The notes under the pieces: model-generated | The model's input: only the letters and a program-made list of their open reading frames with translations | Database searches by the model: none | Told to the model about the DNA's origin: nothing | Shown: one piece after another, positions 24,275 to 36,205 of the stretch | Numbering within the stretch: position 1 is the stretch's first letter | Layout of the letters: each line of letters begins with the position of its first letter | Made by a program: the position numbers and the translations under genes | Assembly (NCBI GenBank): GCA_016648135.1 | Contig: JADDOH010023116.1 | Location: forward strand, 372,001 to 436,000 | DNA from: Agrypnia vestita | Taxonomy: Eukaryota > Arthropoda > Insecta > Trichoptera > Phryganeidae | Direction: 5' to 3' | Length of the DNA stretch: 64,000 bases

Positions 24275-24830
24275 TTAGCCACATTTGAAGTAACATGAGT
24301 CCATGTTCAGCCTCTTTATATGTCCATGTCTTATTATTCTATCCAGTCCCTTTCATGGAATAATAAAATGCTATCGTCAGGTATCTTTGAGGAAAGTTTG
24401 ATAATTTCATTTATATAAATAAATAAGAAATAAAATTGGTCCCAAAACACTACCTTGAGGGACACCATAGTTTATTGAAAGATGTGTATTTTTTGTTGGC
24501 CAATTTATACTTGTGTTCATCCTAATAAATAACTAAATTTAGTATTGCTTCAGACATCTTAATTTTTTAAATTTTTGTGTATAGAATTTTATGGTCTATT
24601 GTATCAAATGCTTTTTGTAGGTCTATAAATATGGCCATGCATTTTTTGCCATCTACCTATATTTTTTATGGCTATTCTTGTAAGGTTTTCAATGGTGTCT
24701 ATACCCTAGCTTTTCCGAAATCCATATTGTGTCAGAGATAATATTTTATTGTATTCTATAAAATGGAGGATTTGCTTTTCCAGAATTTTTTACACGATTT
24801 TTGAGATAAGGCGAATGTTATTTATATTAT

Positions 24831-25756
24831 TTTTATAATGATGTACATATATGTACAATCCAGTAATCTAATTTATAAATATCCATATTTTATAATTTAA
24901 ATGTACTATCAAGTAATCCAAATGAAAGGTTTAAAATATTTTTCAAAATAACCGAGTGTTTGTCTGACTGCTGCCGGCAAATGTATGTGCATAAATATTT
25001 TTATTAATCTCAGCTATGACAGACGGATGCAAGGGTTTTGGAAAGATATTTATTATCTCTTGTTTGTTTTGTTCGTATATTCTTATTTAGTTGTAAAAAA
25101 GGTACACATTTTTACATCTAGTAATTAAACATAAATTAACGTAGCACAAAACATATACATATCATCATAAATAGAAACACATTTTCATATCTGGCACAAA
25201 ATAAAAAAGACTTTTTAAAAAACGTGAAGCAATATACGATCATATGTTAAATCTCTAGTAGAAATATTTACTCTCGCCTGTTGATCCAGATGTTGATGGT
25301 TCGAGTCACATTTCAGATGAACGACATGTATTACGCATCTTTATTTTAAAAAAAAAGTATAATGTGCCGTCATCACAAGAAATATAATTTAAAGAGTGAC
25401 TTCCTGTTGAAACAACCACTGTGGCTATTTAACTGTTTTTGTCTTTCGCACATTGTAATCAATCAAAGTTTGTGTTGAAATAGAGAAACCCGACAGAACA
25501 TTGATAGACTGACAACATTAGCTGTATGGGATCCAGAGGGCTGTGAAAATCAAAGGCGACCCCTGCCACCGCGCTGATATAAATTGAATCCTTATCAAAA
25601 CCAAACCTGAATTTGAATGCATTTTTGTTGCTCAGCAGAGTGATTGTTAATTTTTCACACTTTGTATATTCAAAATTATTTAAAAAATGGTGGGTCATGA
25701 AAAATCCTTCATGCCTAGTTGTCTTTTTAAATTTTCCTTTTTTCTTTTATTTCCAG
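24831..25756. other. Intron or upstream DNA of KChIP, no exon found
   Basis: Searched for the missing first EF-hand of the KChIP gene without success. The open frame at 25459-25698 (minus) has no recognisable features. Confidence 0.4.
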
Positions 25757-27417
25757 CAAATACCAGTCAGTATGCCCATTATGTCTTCAATACTTTGGAC
25801 CAAGATAACAGTGGCTTATTAAGTTTTGAGGTAATTTTTTCTATATAAGCTTCCAATAAAAAGAACTACAAATCAAAACCCTGATTACCTAATATAACCA
25901 AAGTATAACTAAGTTTTCTAAAATTTAGTTCCTTTGTATTATGCTGACAATTAATTGAGCTGAAATCATTTGAATTTTTATAGGAATTTGTTTCCGGCCT
26001 ATCAGTTCTTTCCCGAGGCTCCCTGGAGGAAAAATTGAGGTGGACATTCTCCCTGTATGATATAAATGGAGATGGCTATATAACTAGAGAAGAAATGACA
26101 GATATAGTATCTGCAATATATGATCTGATGGGGAAACTAGCTGAGCCGTGCGTGGATGATGATACGGTTAAGGAAAAGGTGGATAGGATTTTTCAGGTGC
26201 ATAATATTTTTGTTATGTAGAATTCAAATTTGTAATGACTTTTATTTACTTACTGAATCAGTTTCATGGTAACATTTTTCTTATACAAAGTGCACTTTGT
26301 TTATACCTTACTGGTCTAGCTAGGAATAAAGCAGAATTCTGCACATCATAAAATCTTATTAGTAATTGTAGTTCTTCCCCGATACTCAGAATTCACAAGC
26401 TTACTACCATTAACTAGCGTTTTATCAATCCTAAGATGAGATGGCCAGATAAAATCAGGCACTTAGCTACGTTGGAAGCAAAGTGCGAGAGATATAAATA
26501 AAAAAAATACAAGTAATGATAAGCAAATAAAAGGAAATCAGGATTATCCTTCCGAGAATGGATAAAAAGCCATAAGCTTATGCTTCAACTACTATAATAA
26601 AATGATTTTTCCAAAGCTAGAGTAAATTAGAAAGATGCCCAAATATTATTATAAAAAATCTCCAGTTTCAATCATTTAACTTTTAAATTTGTCTAAATAC
26701 AAAAAAGTACAACAATGCACTAGACAGTTTTTTATAGATTTTTTCTTATTTTCCATTTTGAGTCCAAAAGTCATTACCTTTATTGTCATTATTATCGTCA
26801 TTAAACACTTTATTAAACACGTCATTAAACATTTATTACGCCATGTCACTGAACACAAATTCAATCTTCACTGCACTTTTTTGTCTATCGCTAGGTAGAT
26901 CTGCTCCGTTTCGCACCCATTCGTGCCTAATATCAATCGGCGGGCATTATAATATAGTCACAGGTAAAGACCCTGGAAATCAACATAGAGAAAGATCTAA
27001 CCCTTAGAAATCAGATTAACAAAACTGTAAGCGCTGGCTTCTGTAGTTTTAGACCGATCAAGTCTAAGAAAATGCCTTCTCCCTGACGTAACAAAGTCAC
27101 TAATTAGTGCGTACGTCATCTTGCGGCTGGAGACTTAACTCACAGACAGATTTCAGTCAGTGATGAATGCAATGGCAAGCTAAACTAAAAAATCTAAACT
27201 ATAGAAAAAACAAAAAAAGAGAAGTTTTGAGTAAATAAACTACACAAATACAATACACATGGGGTACTTTGTATGAGTCATTATATGTATTATCTTATTC
27301 TTTCAGAAAATGGATGTTAACAAAGATGGAGTGGTGACATTAGAAGAATTCCTAGATTGCTGCAACAATGATGAAGATATTTCCAGATCAATGACAGTGT
27401 TCGACAGCTCCTTCTGA
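25757..27417 (+). CDS. Kv channel-interacting protein (KChIP family), last three exons
   Basis: Exons 25757-25830, 25984-26196 and 27307-27417 have GT-AG borders and matching phases. They give 131 C-terminal residues ending in TGA. Three canonical EF-hand loops are visible: [24 protein letters not shown] and [12 protein letters not shown], each with acidic positions 1, 3 and 12 and Gly at 6. [20 protein letters not shown] and the ending SMTVFDSSF match KChIP (fly CG5890 type) better than frequenin/NCS-1, which ends differently. Members are calcium sensors that bind the N-terminus of Kv4 potassium channels and alter their surface expression and gating. Family proteins have about 200-250 residues. 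The N-terminal part with the degenerate first EF-hand is missing, and must lie upstream or outside the window. Confidence 0.92.
26960..27150 (+). pseudogene. LINE C-terminal scrap in KChIP intron
   Basis: Reading in mixed frames gives [20 protein letters not shown] and then [18 protein letters not shown], both typical of the region after the reverse transcriptase in non-LTR elements. A frameshift separates the two pieces. Confidence 0.5.
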
Positions 27418-30400
27418 CGCTCCCCTGTCGGCGCACGCCCCCTGCCCCCGTGGTCCTGAGGGATGAAGGCGCCGGCAGTAACGGAACCTGAGCCCACAAC
27501 ATCATCCTTTAACGTCCATTCCAATACGGAAATACTCATCTGAGATCGTTGTGACAGTGGCATCCAAGCCGGGCTAACATAAGACAAGATATACAAGGAA
27601 ATACCATAATTACCGGGAACTGTACATTAACTTTTTATACTGAGATTGTTGTTTGAGAGATTAGTTGGCATGTGGATACATACCTACTGATAAATGCTGC
27701 TGAACAGGTGGGGAAAATTTTATAAAATCCAGAAGCTCCATCGCAAATTGACTTAAATTGTCAAATTGTGATTATTACAACTTAACAAAGTTTAAAACAT
27801 ATTTTTTGTGCATATTTTACAAGCTTACCAATTTAATAATCTGCCAAAATATCGAACTTGTACAAAGGTATACCACACTATATACCTATATATTACAGTA
27901 CCTACTCTATTTTTTGTTAACTAGTGTCACTTTGATTCCTTGACCAACTGTTCCTAATCTTTAATCATTATTATTTTGAGTATCTTATTTTTCATTATTA
28001 TAATCTTGATTCTTTCAGTGTTTACTTAATGTGTAGCTGTAAAATATTATGTATTATTTTTAATGAAAATTGCTTTTAACATATCTTTCTTCTTGAATGG
28101 GAATTTGTAGTACATATTCATACATCATAGATCTTAGTGCTTCTAATACTCCTTACATGTGTAGGTTTATATAACTCCACCTTCCTTTGAAAACATTCTT
28201 GTTAAAATTTATATGTATTTATTACATTTATCCAGAACCTGAGCCACAACACTTACTTGTTGTGTATGGAGAGACCCGCATATTATAAATTTTACTTTTT
28301 GTTTATTTTGAAATTGTGCCAGTTTATTTCCTAAAAAAGAATAAAATATATATTCTCAATCTTTCAGTAAATATTTATTTTTCTAAAATACTGTTATTTT
28401 ATATAAATTTTAATGGCGTCAATACCTTAGCTTTATTTGTGTTATTGTCTTCTGAGCGAAATAAACTATGTGTTTGGAAAAAATGGTGCATATTAAATAG
28501 TTTGAAATGCCAAAATAATTTTAAATGTTACAGGTATTCTCGTATTTTCAATGTATAGATTAATATTGCATGATTGTTATTCAATAATGGTTTTCAATTT
28601 AAAAAATTTTCCCCCGAAAACCTATTCAAAAATTATATATGTATATGTAATGATAATCTGTATTAGACATTGCTATTTGTTGTATAAATGAAATACATTT
28701 ACAATATATATTCATGGTGTCAAATAAACTGAAAAAAGAATTGTATGTTGTATTTGGGATAAAAAATGTGTAATGATTTTTAATTTCACTTATTTTGTAA
28801 TAATGTTTCAAAAAAATATTTCCTTTTAAACATAGATATAATAATTAAAACAAATTTTTTCATTATTGAATTTGGATAAAATTATAACATACCAGTGGTC
28901 CATGCTTGTTCTGTGGATCCGTGCCCCCAGGTGCTTTGTTGAATTGGATTATTTATTTATCGCATTTACCACTAAACCTATAGGGTCCAAAAAATTTTCA
29001 CACTTTTCAATATGTGTAAATAATTATTTGACACCATGTAGATATATGTTATTTATCAATGATAGTGTGCGTGGATACTTTTTAAAATTTGTTGTTCATA
29101 TAAATATGTATAAATTACAAATTGAAATATCTATTTATAGTTTTAAATAAATATATTTTGGTTTACTCAAAATAGTATAGATGTGTAGATTAAGTAAATG
29201 ATGTCTTATGATCTTCAAAAATTATAAATTATTTTCTATTTTCAACATCTTTATAAAATCTCACTCATCTTGCTTAACACTTATATTTATTTATTTAGAT
29301 ATTGTTTGACTTGAACTGATATTAATTTGCTTTTTGGGTTAAAAACATTTATATTTTTTATATACATTTATGTTGATATTGTTCATTTTTTACCTTTTCT
29401 AAAATTAAATTTACTGTTTATCGAAATAGATAATAAAAAATAAAGTTTCATAATTATTTTGGTAATTGTCACATGTTTCAAAATCTACCTAATTCAGTAC
29501 AAAGCAATTTTTTGCTAAATAAAATGTTTTCTTTAAAGTTTTCATTCAAAATTATGTACGTAATTGTGTGAAAATAAAAAATTTTAGATTACCAGGTGCA
29601 CAATTTAAATCGGCTCAATATTTGATCTAATCTATCTGAAAAACAATGGATAAGAACAGAGAAAGTTGATATATTATTTTCTGATTTTGTTTTTACATCA
29701 GTCGCATAAAATGTATCGCACTATTATTTCTCAAAACCGACATGCCGATAAATAATATTAAAATGGCCACCTGGTGTTTCTGGAACAAGAAGAACCATGC
29801 CCTTCGTCTTTCTATTATTGGCACTTAATCGAATCACAATATCAGCTTTCATACCTTTCCAGGATTTCAAATATGTAACAAACTTTTGAAATAAAATATT
29901 TTTCGGGTCATAATCATTAAAAAAAAAACTATTTTCTCTCTCCTTAGCTCTTTTATTTGTTTATTAGTGTTATAAGTATGACTAAAATATTAAGAAAATG
30001 TACTTAAAAAGAGCTTAAATATGAAATTATTTAATACTCATGTCTTTGGACAATTGTGATTTACAATAAATTAATTTTAATATAATTATATTTTGTACAC
30101 CTTTAAAATATATTTTCACTTTACCATAGCAAGCATAATTTAATGTAATACATATTATTTTATTTCTTATGAAACAAATTTTAATGGAAATGCATACACA
30201 CTATGCAGTAATATTATTCAGTCGTGGATGTCAAATACAAAATAAGACATTTTTATGTAAATTAATGATTTATCATCCATGTTTAATCTTTTTAAATCTT
30301 GTATTCGTATATAAACATTTTGAAACTGAAATGCTTGTTGTCACATGGGCTTGAATTTGTCATTTGTCCCACATTAGAAAAATGTATCCTTCTCACATTT

Positions 30401-31343
30401 TAAAAATTCACTTATGTTATAAACTTTTTAAAATTAATGTGTTACATACATATATGTATGTTTTTGGAAGTGTGGAATGTTTTCTTTGGAAATCTTTTGT
30501 TTTTCCCTGGAAATTCATAAAACCAAATTCACTGCACAATTTTTTTTTCTGAACCTTTTCTGAATACCTACAGCTGAAAATCTCTGAAATTCTCTACCAA
30601 ATTCGAATACTTAAATACATATTTAAAAATATATGGATGTAGCTGAGCATAATCTAGCTTAATTTTTTTTCTCTTTTTTAAAAATTAATTTTAAAAAATT
30701 TTCTCTTTTCAAAACTAATTTTTTTATGGCATTTTAATTAGGAGTAATGGTTCCAGAAATAAATAATAATACTTTACAAAATCATATTTTATTTACATGG
30801 AAAAATAAAGGATTAAAAAATACAACAAACTTCTATGAGTTATATATTACTCTTATATATATTATGGCTATATTTTCCTATATATTATTGTTGTCACAAT
30901 TTATTTTAACAATATAATATATACAGTAATACCTTGATACAACAGAATAATTTGGGCGATAAAAAAGCATCTATAAAAGATAGTTGCAGATATGTCATAT
31001 TTATTTATATTGACAAAATTATTATGGTTTTCTTCTAACATACAGTCTATTTGATAGGTTATTTAAAAAATGTAATTAATAAGAAAAAATAACCTTTAAT
31101 TTATTTGTAAGCAAATATTGGTTGAAAATATTTTTAAATTAACTAAGTGTAAATTCACATATGATGGGAAATTTTCTACGTTAAATTTAAACTCTGCAAA
31201 ATCTAGGTTTTACTGTTATGTGAAAATTAAATCTGTGTTTGATTTAGTGTATGTGTACCAACAATTAAAATGGAGTACCACTGATTTAATAACAACCGTA
31301 CACCAGCTTTGTTCATTTTTACAAATTACATTTTTGTGTAATA
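27418..31343. other. KChIP 3' flank, gene-free AT-rich DNA
   Basis: The KChIP 3' UTR must begin here, but several AATAAA/ATTAAA words occur and none can be preferred. No exon-like frame or terminal-repeat pair is seen; the open frames are low-complexity. Confidence 0.5.
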
Positions 31344-31613
31344 CAGTAGAACCTCGTTAATTAGAAATTCAAGGGACCCAAAAAAACATTTGAAATTATG
31401 CAGAACCCCGTTAATATGAAATTCAAGGTACCAAAAAAAAAACGCGATACAATTGCAAATTTCACCAAAAAATGTAAAAGTCATGAAAAAAAACATTAAT
31501 TTTGTGGAAAACATGTGTAATTTTGCATATTTTAAGAAATCATTTCGAAAATGTTATATTTATTTTTCTAAGATCGCAAGGTTTGTATTGCTGAAGCACT
31601 CGATATTAATATA

Positions 31614-32492
31614 TTAGGTCCTTACATATGAAATTGGCGTTTTGCCGTACTGGCAAATTTAATCTCAAATGTCTTCTCTTTGGTTAGGAATTCCAAATCC
31701 AAATTTATACAGCTATTTACTCATGTATTTGTGTTTGAAAGGTGGGTGCCTCACGAATTGAGTGAAGCAAATCAACAAACGCGCGTTGACTGCTGCATTG
31801 CATTACTCAACCGGCACAATAATGAAGGGATTTTAAATCGAATCATTACCTGTGATGAAAAGTGGATCCTGTACGATAATCGGAAGCGCTCATCGCAATG
31901 GCTGAACCCTGCCGAACCAGCCAAACCATGCCCCAAGCGAAAATTGACTCCAAAAAAGTTACTTGTGAGCGTTTGGTGGACTGGTGCTGGTGTCGTTCAC
32001 TACAGCTTTCTTAAATCTGGCCAGACGATTACGGCAGATGTCTATTGTCAGCAACTGCAAACCATGATGGAAAAGCTAGCTGCTAAACAACCGAGGCTGG
32101 TTAATCGCTCTAGGCCACTGCTGCTTCATGATAACGCTAGACCACACACTGCACAACAGACGGCTACCAAATTAGAGGAGCATCAATTGGAATGTCTAAG
32201 ACATCCACCGTACTCTCCGGACCTTGCCCCAACAGATTACCATTTTTTCGAAATTTGGATAACTTAAATAAAATTCAACTCCGATGGGGCAGTCCAAACC
32301 GCCTCCAAAGATTTTATTGATTCCCGTCCGAATGGTTTTTTTAGTAAAGGGATCGATGAACTACCTATGAGATGGCAAAAGTGCATAGATAGCAATGGTA
32401 CATACTTTGATTAAATAAATATATTATAATAAAAAAAAATCGGCTTTATGTTCCTCCCATACTAAACGCCAATTTCATATGTAAGGACCTAA
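31614..32492 (+). mobile_element. mariner, internally deleted, nested
   Basis: The termini TTAGGTCCTTACATATGAAA and TTTCATATGTAAGGACCTAA are perfect inverses over at least 20 bp. TA lies on both outer sides (31612-31613 and 32493-32494). The length of 879 bp is short for the family (about 1.3 kb). The missing part is the 5' region encoding the DNA-binding domain. The ends differ from those of the mariner at 16216, so two lineages are present. Confidence 0.92.
31737..32415 (+). pseudogene. mariner transposase, N-terminally truncated and frameshifted
   Basis: The frame from about 31740 begins RWVPHELSEANQQTRVDCC, has ITCDEKWILYDN (first Asp), LLLHDNARPHTAQQT (second Asp) and YSPDLAPTDYHFF (third Asp). 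The spacing between the last two is exactly 34 residues, so the DD34D triad is intact. After HFF the frame is lost, and the C-terminal block (SDGAVQTASKDF, NGFFSKGIDELP, NGTYFD, stop at 32413-32415) continues in another frame after a small rearrangement. The helix-turn-helix part is deleted. The preceding 31680-31737 is not mariner-like. Family members cut and paste at TA sites. Confidence 0.92.
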
Positions 32493-32888
32493 TATTTCCT
32501 GCTCTCTATAAAAATGTTATTTTTGAATTTGTAGAATCTTCAATCTTCATTTGATTTTAACTTTCGATTCCACCTTTTTTCTGACTCAGACCAACATACA
32601 GTGCATTTATTAGAAATACAATTGTCCATAAATACGTGAAATAATAAGATAAGTCAGTAAATAAATTTAAATATTTTTGCAACACAGACACATACCAAAA
32701 GCGGAATTTATAAAGTTAAAAACAATTTTATACGCATTAACTATGAGGAATTACTGCAAACCAAAACTTGTTAAAAAAAAATCGAATTACTAATTGCTTG
32801 GATTTTAGAATTATCGGGGTTAATTTACTGTGTTTTAAAATTATGGCGAATTTCAAATTATCGGGGTTGAATTAACGGGGTTCTACTA

Positions 32889-34104
32889 AAGTCAGTTTAT
32901 GATTGGAGGCATAAATAATTTTCGATCATAATTAATCGAGATAAGAGGAAAAAATATTTGTTGCAATGATAGAGATAATGATGGAGATTATTAAACATGG
33001 ATTCATTTATTCAAATCCTCATTGCTAATACATATTATTTGTTGTGTAGTTTGAAATAAATTATTATTATGAGTATGTATTTTTTTTATTGAAGAATATA
33101 GGTATATTTAACATATATATTATTTTTCAACAATGAGTTCTTACTTGGTAATAATAATTTACTATATGAACACTAGTGTAGTTTAAAAAATACCACATAT
33201 CAAAATCAAGAATTGTTTTTGAAGACATGAATATGAAAATAAAATATACACAATATGAAAATAACTTATACCATTATACTCAAAAATACTAGGGGGCTTA
33301 AAGTTAATTTAAAGTAATCATTATTAAAAAATCACATTTAGTTGTAAATTACTCGAAGCTTCAATCCATAAGTTGCTTGATTTTCACTGTGTAGTAACAA
33401 TTTTTTTAGTACAATAATTGATACTTAGAAAGAATTTTTATTTTATTGAGAATTTTCTTATATTTTCCTTTGACCCCTGTATTTTTCGAGTAACCCTGAT
33501 TGGTCACTGAGTACTGAGATGCTAATCGTTAATTATTTATTAAACATGATTTTATATTGTTAAATCGATGTAAATGTGTGTTTGAACAGTGTTTTAAGAT
33601 GTATGTATCTATTTTGTAAAAAAATACAACTTAGTTGAAGTAAAAAGATATTTTATTGTACACATCTCCTAATAATATGACCGCCTTAACCAATGTAAGT
33701 AATGAGTGCAGTCTGTTTAAATTTTTAAAAATATTTTTGAGACAATGGCATCTCTACTGGAATCAGCAAAAATCTAAACTGCTTGCATTTTGTATATTCT
33801 TTGTACTTAATTTAATCAACATCTATTCTCAATATGAGTTATGTAGTATATGGAATAATAAGGTAAGTAGGACAAGATGAGAGACAATATGTGCGAATAA
33901 TCAGGCCAGCAGCAGTAAGAGAACTGAATGAACTGAACTGAACTCTGGCTGTGATAGCAATAAATAAATAGACAATCACATCACCATGTTTTATTTTAAA
34001 TGTTCCATAAAAGGACAATATCGCAACTGATCAATTCTCAATAAAAAATACTATGATCAATCAATTTTAATTATTTACTGAAATGTGGATATAGCCTGCC
34101 CAAC
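32889..34104. other. Intergenic, no feature recognised
   Basis: The open frame at 33656-33880 is followed by GTAAG, but has no homology I recognise and no supporting acceptor partner. Confidence 0.4.
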
Positions 34105-34473
34105 ATAACTTGGCGTGCGGCAGGATTGGAACTAAAACCCGCCCCGGCAACCCCTCGCCCTGTACTTCAGTGCAATTTTGTATTTGCTCGGGAGCTGTGA
34201 CATCTTGATGACCAATATACACTGAATTATTATGTCCAAAACAGTCCGAGGTGGTGCAAGAATAATTGCCAATGAAGTATTAAAGTTTTGCGAAGCTGAA
34301 AAGTCTGATAGTTTGACAGATAGAGCGGCCGTCGTGGAGCGCGTTGTTACCCGACCAAATTTATATTGACACTGGTCACCGGACATTCAGTACATTATGT
34401 ATTGTGTAATAAATTTACAACCTGGCAACTTCTGTTTCGCGACAGTGGCGACCTCCCTCGCACGCCTAGTTAT
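34105..34473 (+). mobile_element. Unassigned interspersed element, copy 3 (full-length)
   Basis: The ends ATAACTTGGCGTGCGG and CGCACGCCTAGTTAT are imperfect inverses. Internal blocks are shared with 7391-7720 and 10855-11288. This copy has an internal shortening around 34315-34375 relative to copy 1. Confidence 0.75.
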
Positions 34474-35622
34474 CGTGGTGGCACTTAAGCTCAAACTTGT
34501 AAATATAAAATTTATGTGTCACCCCGTAGGTATGGACAAGTGAACATTTATTTTATTTGATGCACTTGTTGCCTTTTGTGGTAAGCTTGAGCGTAAGTGA
34601 TTAATTTATAAATATTTGACCATAGCATAGGTATCTACTTCAAGCTTTTTAAATCACACGATTGTAGTCCCTCTGATAATGGCTGAAATTTTATACTTTT
34701 TTTTTATACAATTTTTATGAAGTCCAATGAATTTGAAATATAAAGATGTAATTATACTCTTAATTTTTAAACTTACCGAACGCTTGAAACTACTGTGACC
34801 TAATTACTTTTTGGCCACAGTTCAAACATGGTTAATCTATTTTCAGAGAGGGAATTATAACGATAATAACTCTTAGGACATTTACCCACATTTCAAATGA
34901 AAACTGTCATTCTTCTTTAATACACCAGGGCCGTAGTGAGTATTTTTTTCTGAAAAATAACAAATTTATCCTTATCTTTAGTCTATTTTTGCAGCCACTT
35001 ATAATTTCCTGTATTATTAACATTTTATAACGTTGCACTCCAACTCATTAAAAACATGGACTCTACTTCTTTCCCTGGCATTTTATCTAAAATTATATAC
35101 CTTCATGCTTACAAATTTCTTAAACTTTCGATGTAAAGTTGATATTCTAAAATATAAAACCCTGCAATAAATAAGACCTATCAAGTCAATATTTTAAGTA
35201 TGTTCAAATTTTTCAAGAACACAATACTGGATTTTACCCCCAGGGGGACAACATTTATCAAGATATATTATAGATGTCTCCTAGAGACGAAACTATTTTT
35301 TATATAGAAAAATAGGTATGGAGACTTTTGGGTGTTCATAGTGCTTACAACCTATTGCATAGCTGGCTTAAGTGCTCACTTTTCATAATGTAACATCACA
35401 TCTGTCAAATTTTTGGAAGTTGCATATTCATATGTTTAATTAGCACACCTTGTTTCATATGTGAGTTGTATTTTTACTACCGCCACCTGTGGTTGAAATT
35501 TGTCATTCCCATAAACCAATACAGATAATAGATAATAGGTAATGAGATATCTACATTTTTTAAAAATTTTTAAAGCACATTTAAATATTTTTATATGTAC
35601 CTATATGACATTCATCCGAATT
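34474..35622. other. Intergenic, no feature recognised
   Basis: AT-rich DNA without coding-like frames or paired termini. Confidence 0.45.
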
Positions 35623-35730
35623 GTTAACATTACACTAGAATATGCCTGAAAACAGTTGAATATACAAAAGCTGATCTAAAAAGGAGTTAAAAATTTTAAT
35701 AATTTTCAGAAGTATTCTAGTGTAATGTTA
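35623..35730. repeat. Inverted repeat directly abutting a MITE
   Basis: TTAACATTACACTAGAATA near 35624 is the inverse of TATTCTAGTGTAATGTTAA near 35713. A loop of about 70 bp separates the arms. The right arm ends at the TTA target site of the next element. Confidence 0.8.
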
Positions 35731-35985
35731 AGCCTGCTCTACGCTACTAGCGAAGTCGGCCGGAGTTAAACAAATACGATTGTGTAGAGGGGTACTTCGT
35801 GCTACTTCGGCTCGCCTCGGACGACTTCCGAAAGTTGTCGGTTTTTGCGCCGAGTCAAAGGAATCGAAGTGACCCGAAGTACTTTTCTATCGGGCAACTG
35901 AGTTCCTCGCAGTGTGTAGACACATACTTCGGACTTCGGGTTACTTCGGACTTCGGCCGACTTTGCGAGTAGTGTAGTGCCGGCT
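35731..35985. mobile_element. Harbinger-type MITE, GC-rich
   Basis: TTA is duplicated at 35728-35730 and 35986-35988. The ends AGCCTGCTCTACGCTACTAG and, inverted, AGCCGGCACTACACTACTCG pair over about 30 bp. The interior repeats ACTTCGG-type words. The base composition is far from the neighbourhood. The minus-strand frame over the region is an artefact of that composition. Confidence 0.8.
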
Positions 35986-36019
35986 TTAAAAATTCGGAAG
36001 AATAATATGACAACATAAA

Positions 36020-36136
36020 TTTGAATCTGACTCCAGACCAGCAAGTTAGCCCTATTTACATGGCACATGCGTTTAGCTTATTTTGAAAATAGTAAGAAAA
36101 TTTTCATGTGACATGTATTCCATGTTCGCATCTCGC
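36020..36136 (+). repeat. SINE copy, head truncated
   Basis: Begins at a degraded B-box (TTGAATCTGACTCC), then CAGCAAGTTAGCCCTATTT, GCGTTTAGCTTATTTTGAAA and CATGTATTCCATGTTCGCAT, matching the SINE at 50032-50210. Confidence 0.65.
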
Positions 36137-36205
36137 AGACAAGAGTAAAACCTATTATATACAAAATAATGAATACAAATTTAACGAAGGCAGAAATTCT
36201 TAAAA

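Larger units (their letters stand above)
23640..24830 (-). pseudogene. Broken non-LTR retrotransposon reverse transcriptase
   Basis: On the minus strand, 24290-24830 gives YGFRK, then MAIFIDLQKAFDTIDHKIL and then a VSL-x-VV-WDQFYF-like stretch matching GVPQGSVLGPILF. These are the reverse transcriptase blocks around the first catalytic Asp and the PQGS motif. 23640-23950 gives a KYLG-like C-terminal part. The two parts are separated by a plus-strand LINE scrap and a MITE. Frameshifts and stops are frequent. Confidence 0.8.
31344..32888. mobile_element. pogo-type non-autonomous element carrying a mariner
   Basis: Starts CAGTAGAACCTCGTTAATTA after TA (31342-31343). The right end GAATTAACGGGGTTCTACT is its inverse; its last bases are altered, so the right TA is not exact. 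Removing the mariner (31614-32492) leaves about 0.67 kb. It shares TTCGAAATTCAAGG words with the copies at 47368, 50983 and 55580. Confidence 0.75.

Noticed and set aside
33656..33880. 74-codon frame followed by a GTAAG donor as an exon
   Set aside because: No acceptor or start context and no homology; one donor-like word is not enough.
35802..36068. 88-codon minus-strand frame
   Set aside because: It spans a GC-rich MITE and part of a SINE copy; composition explains it.
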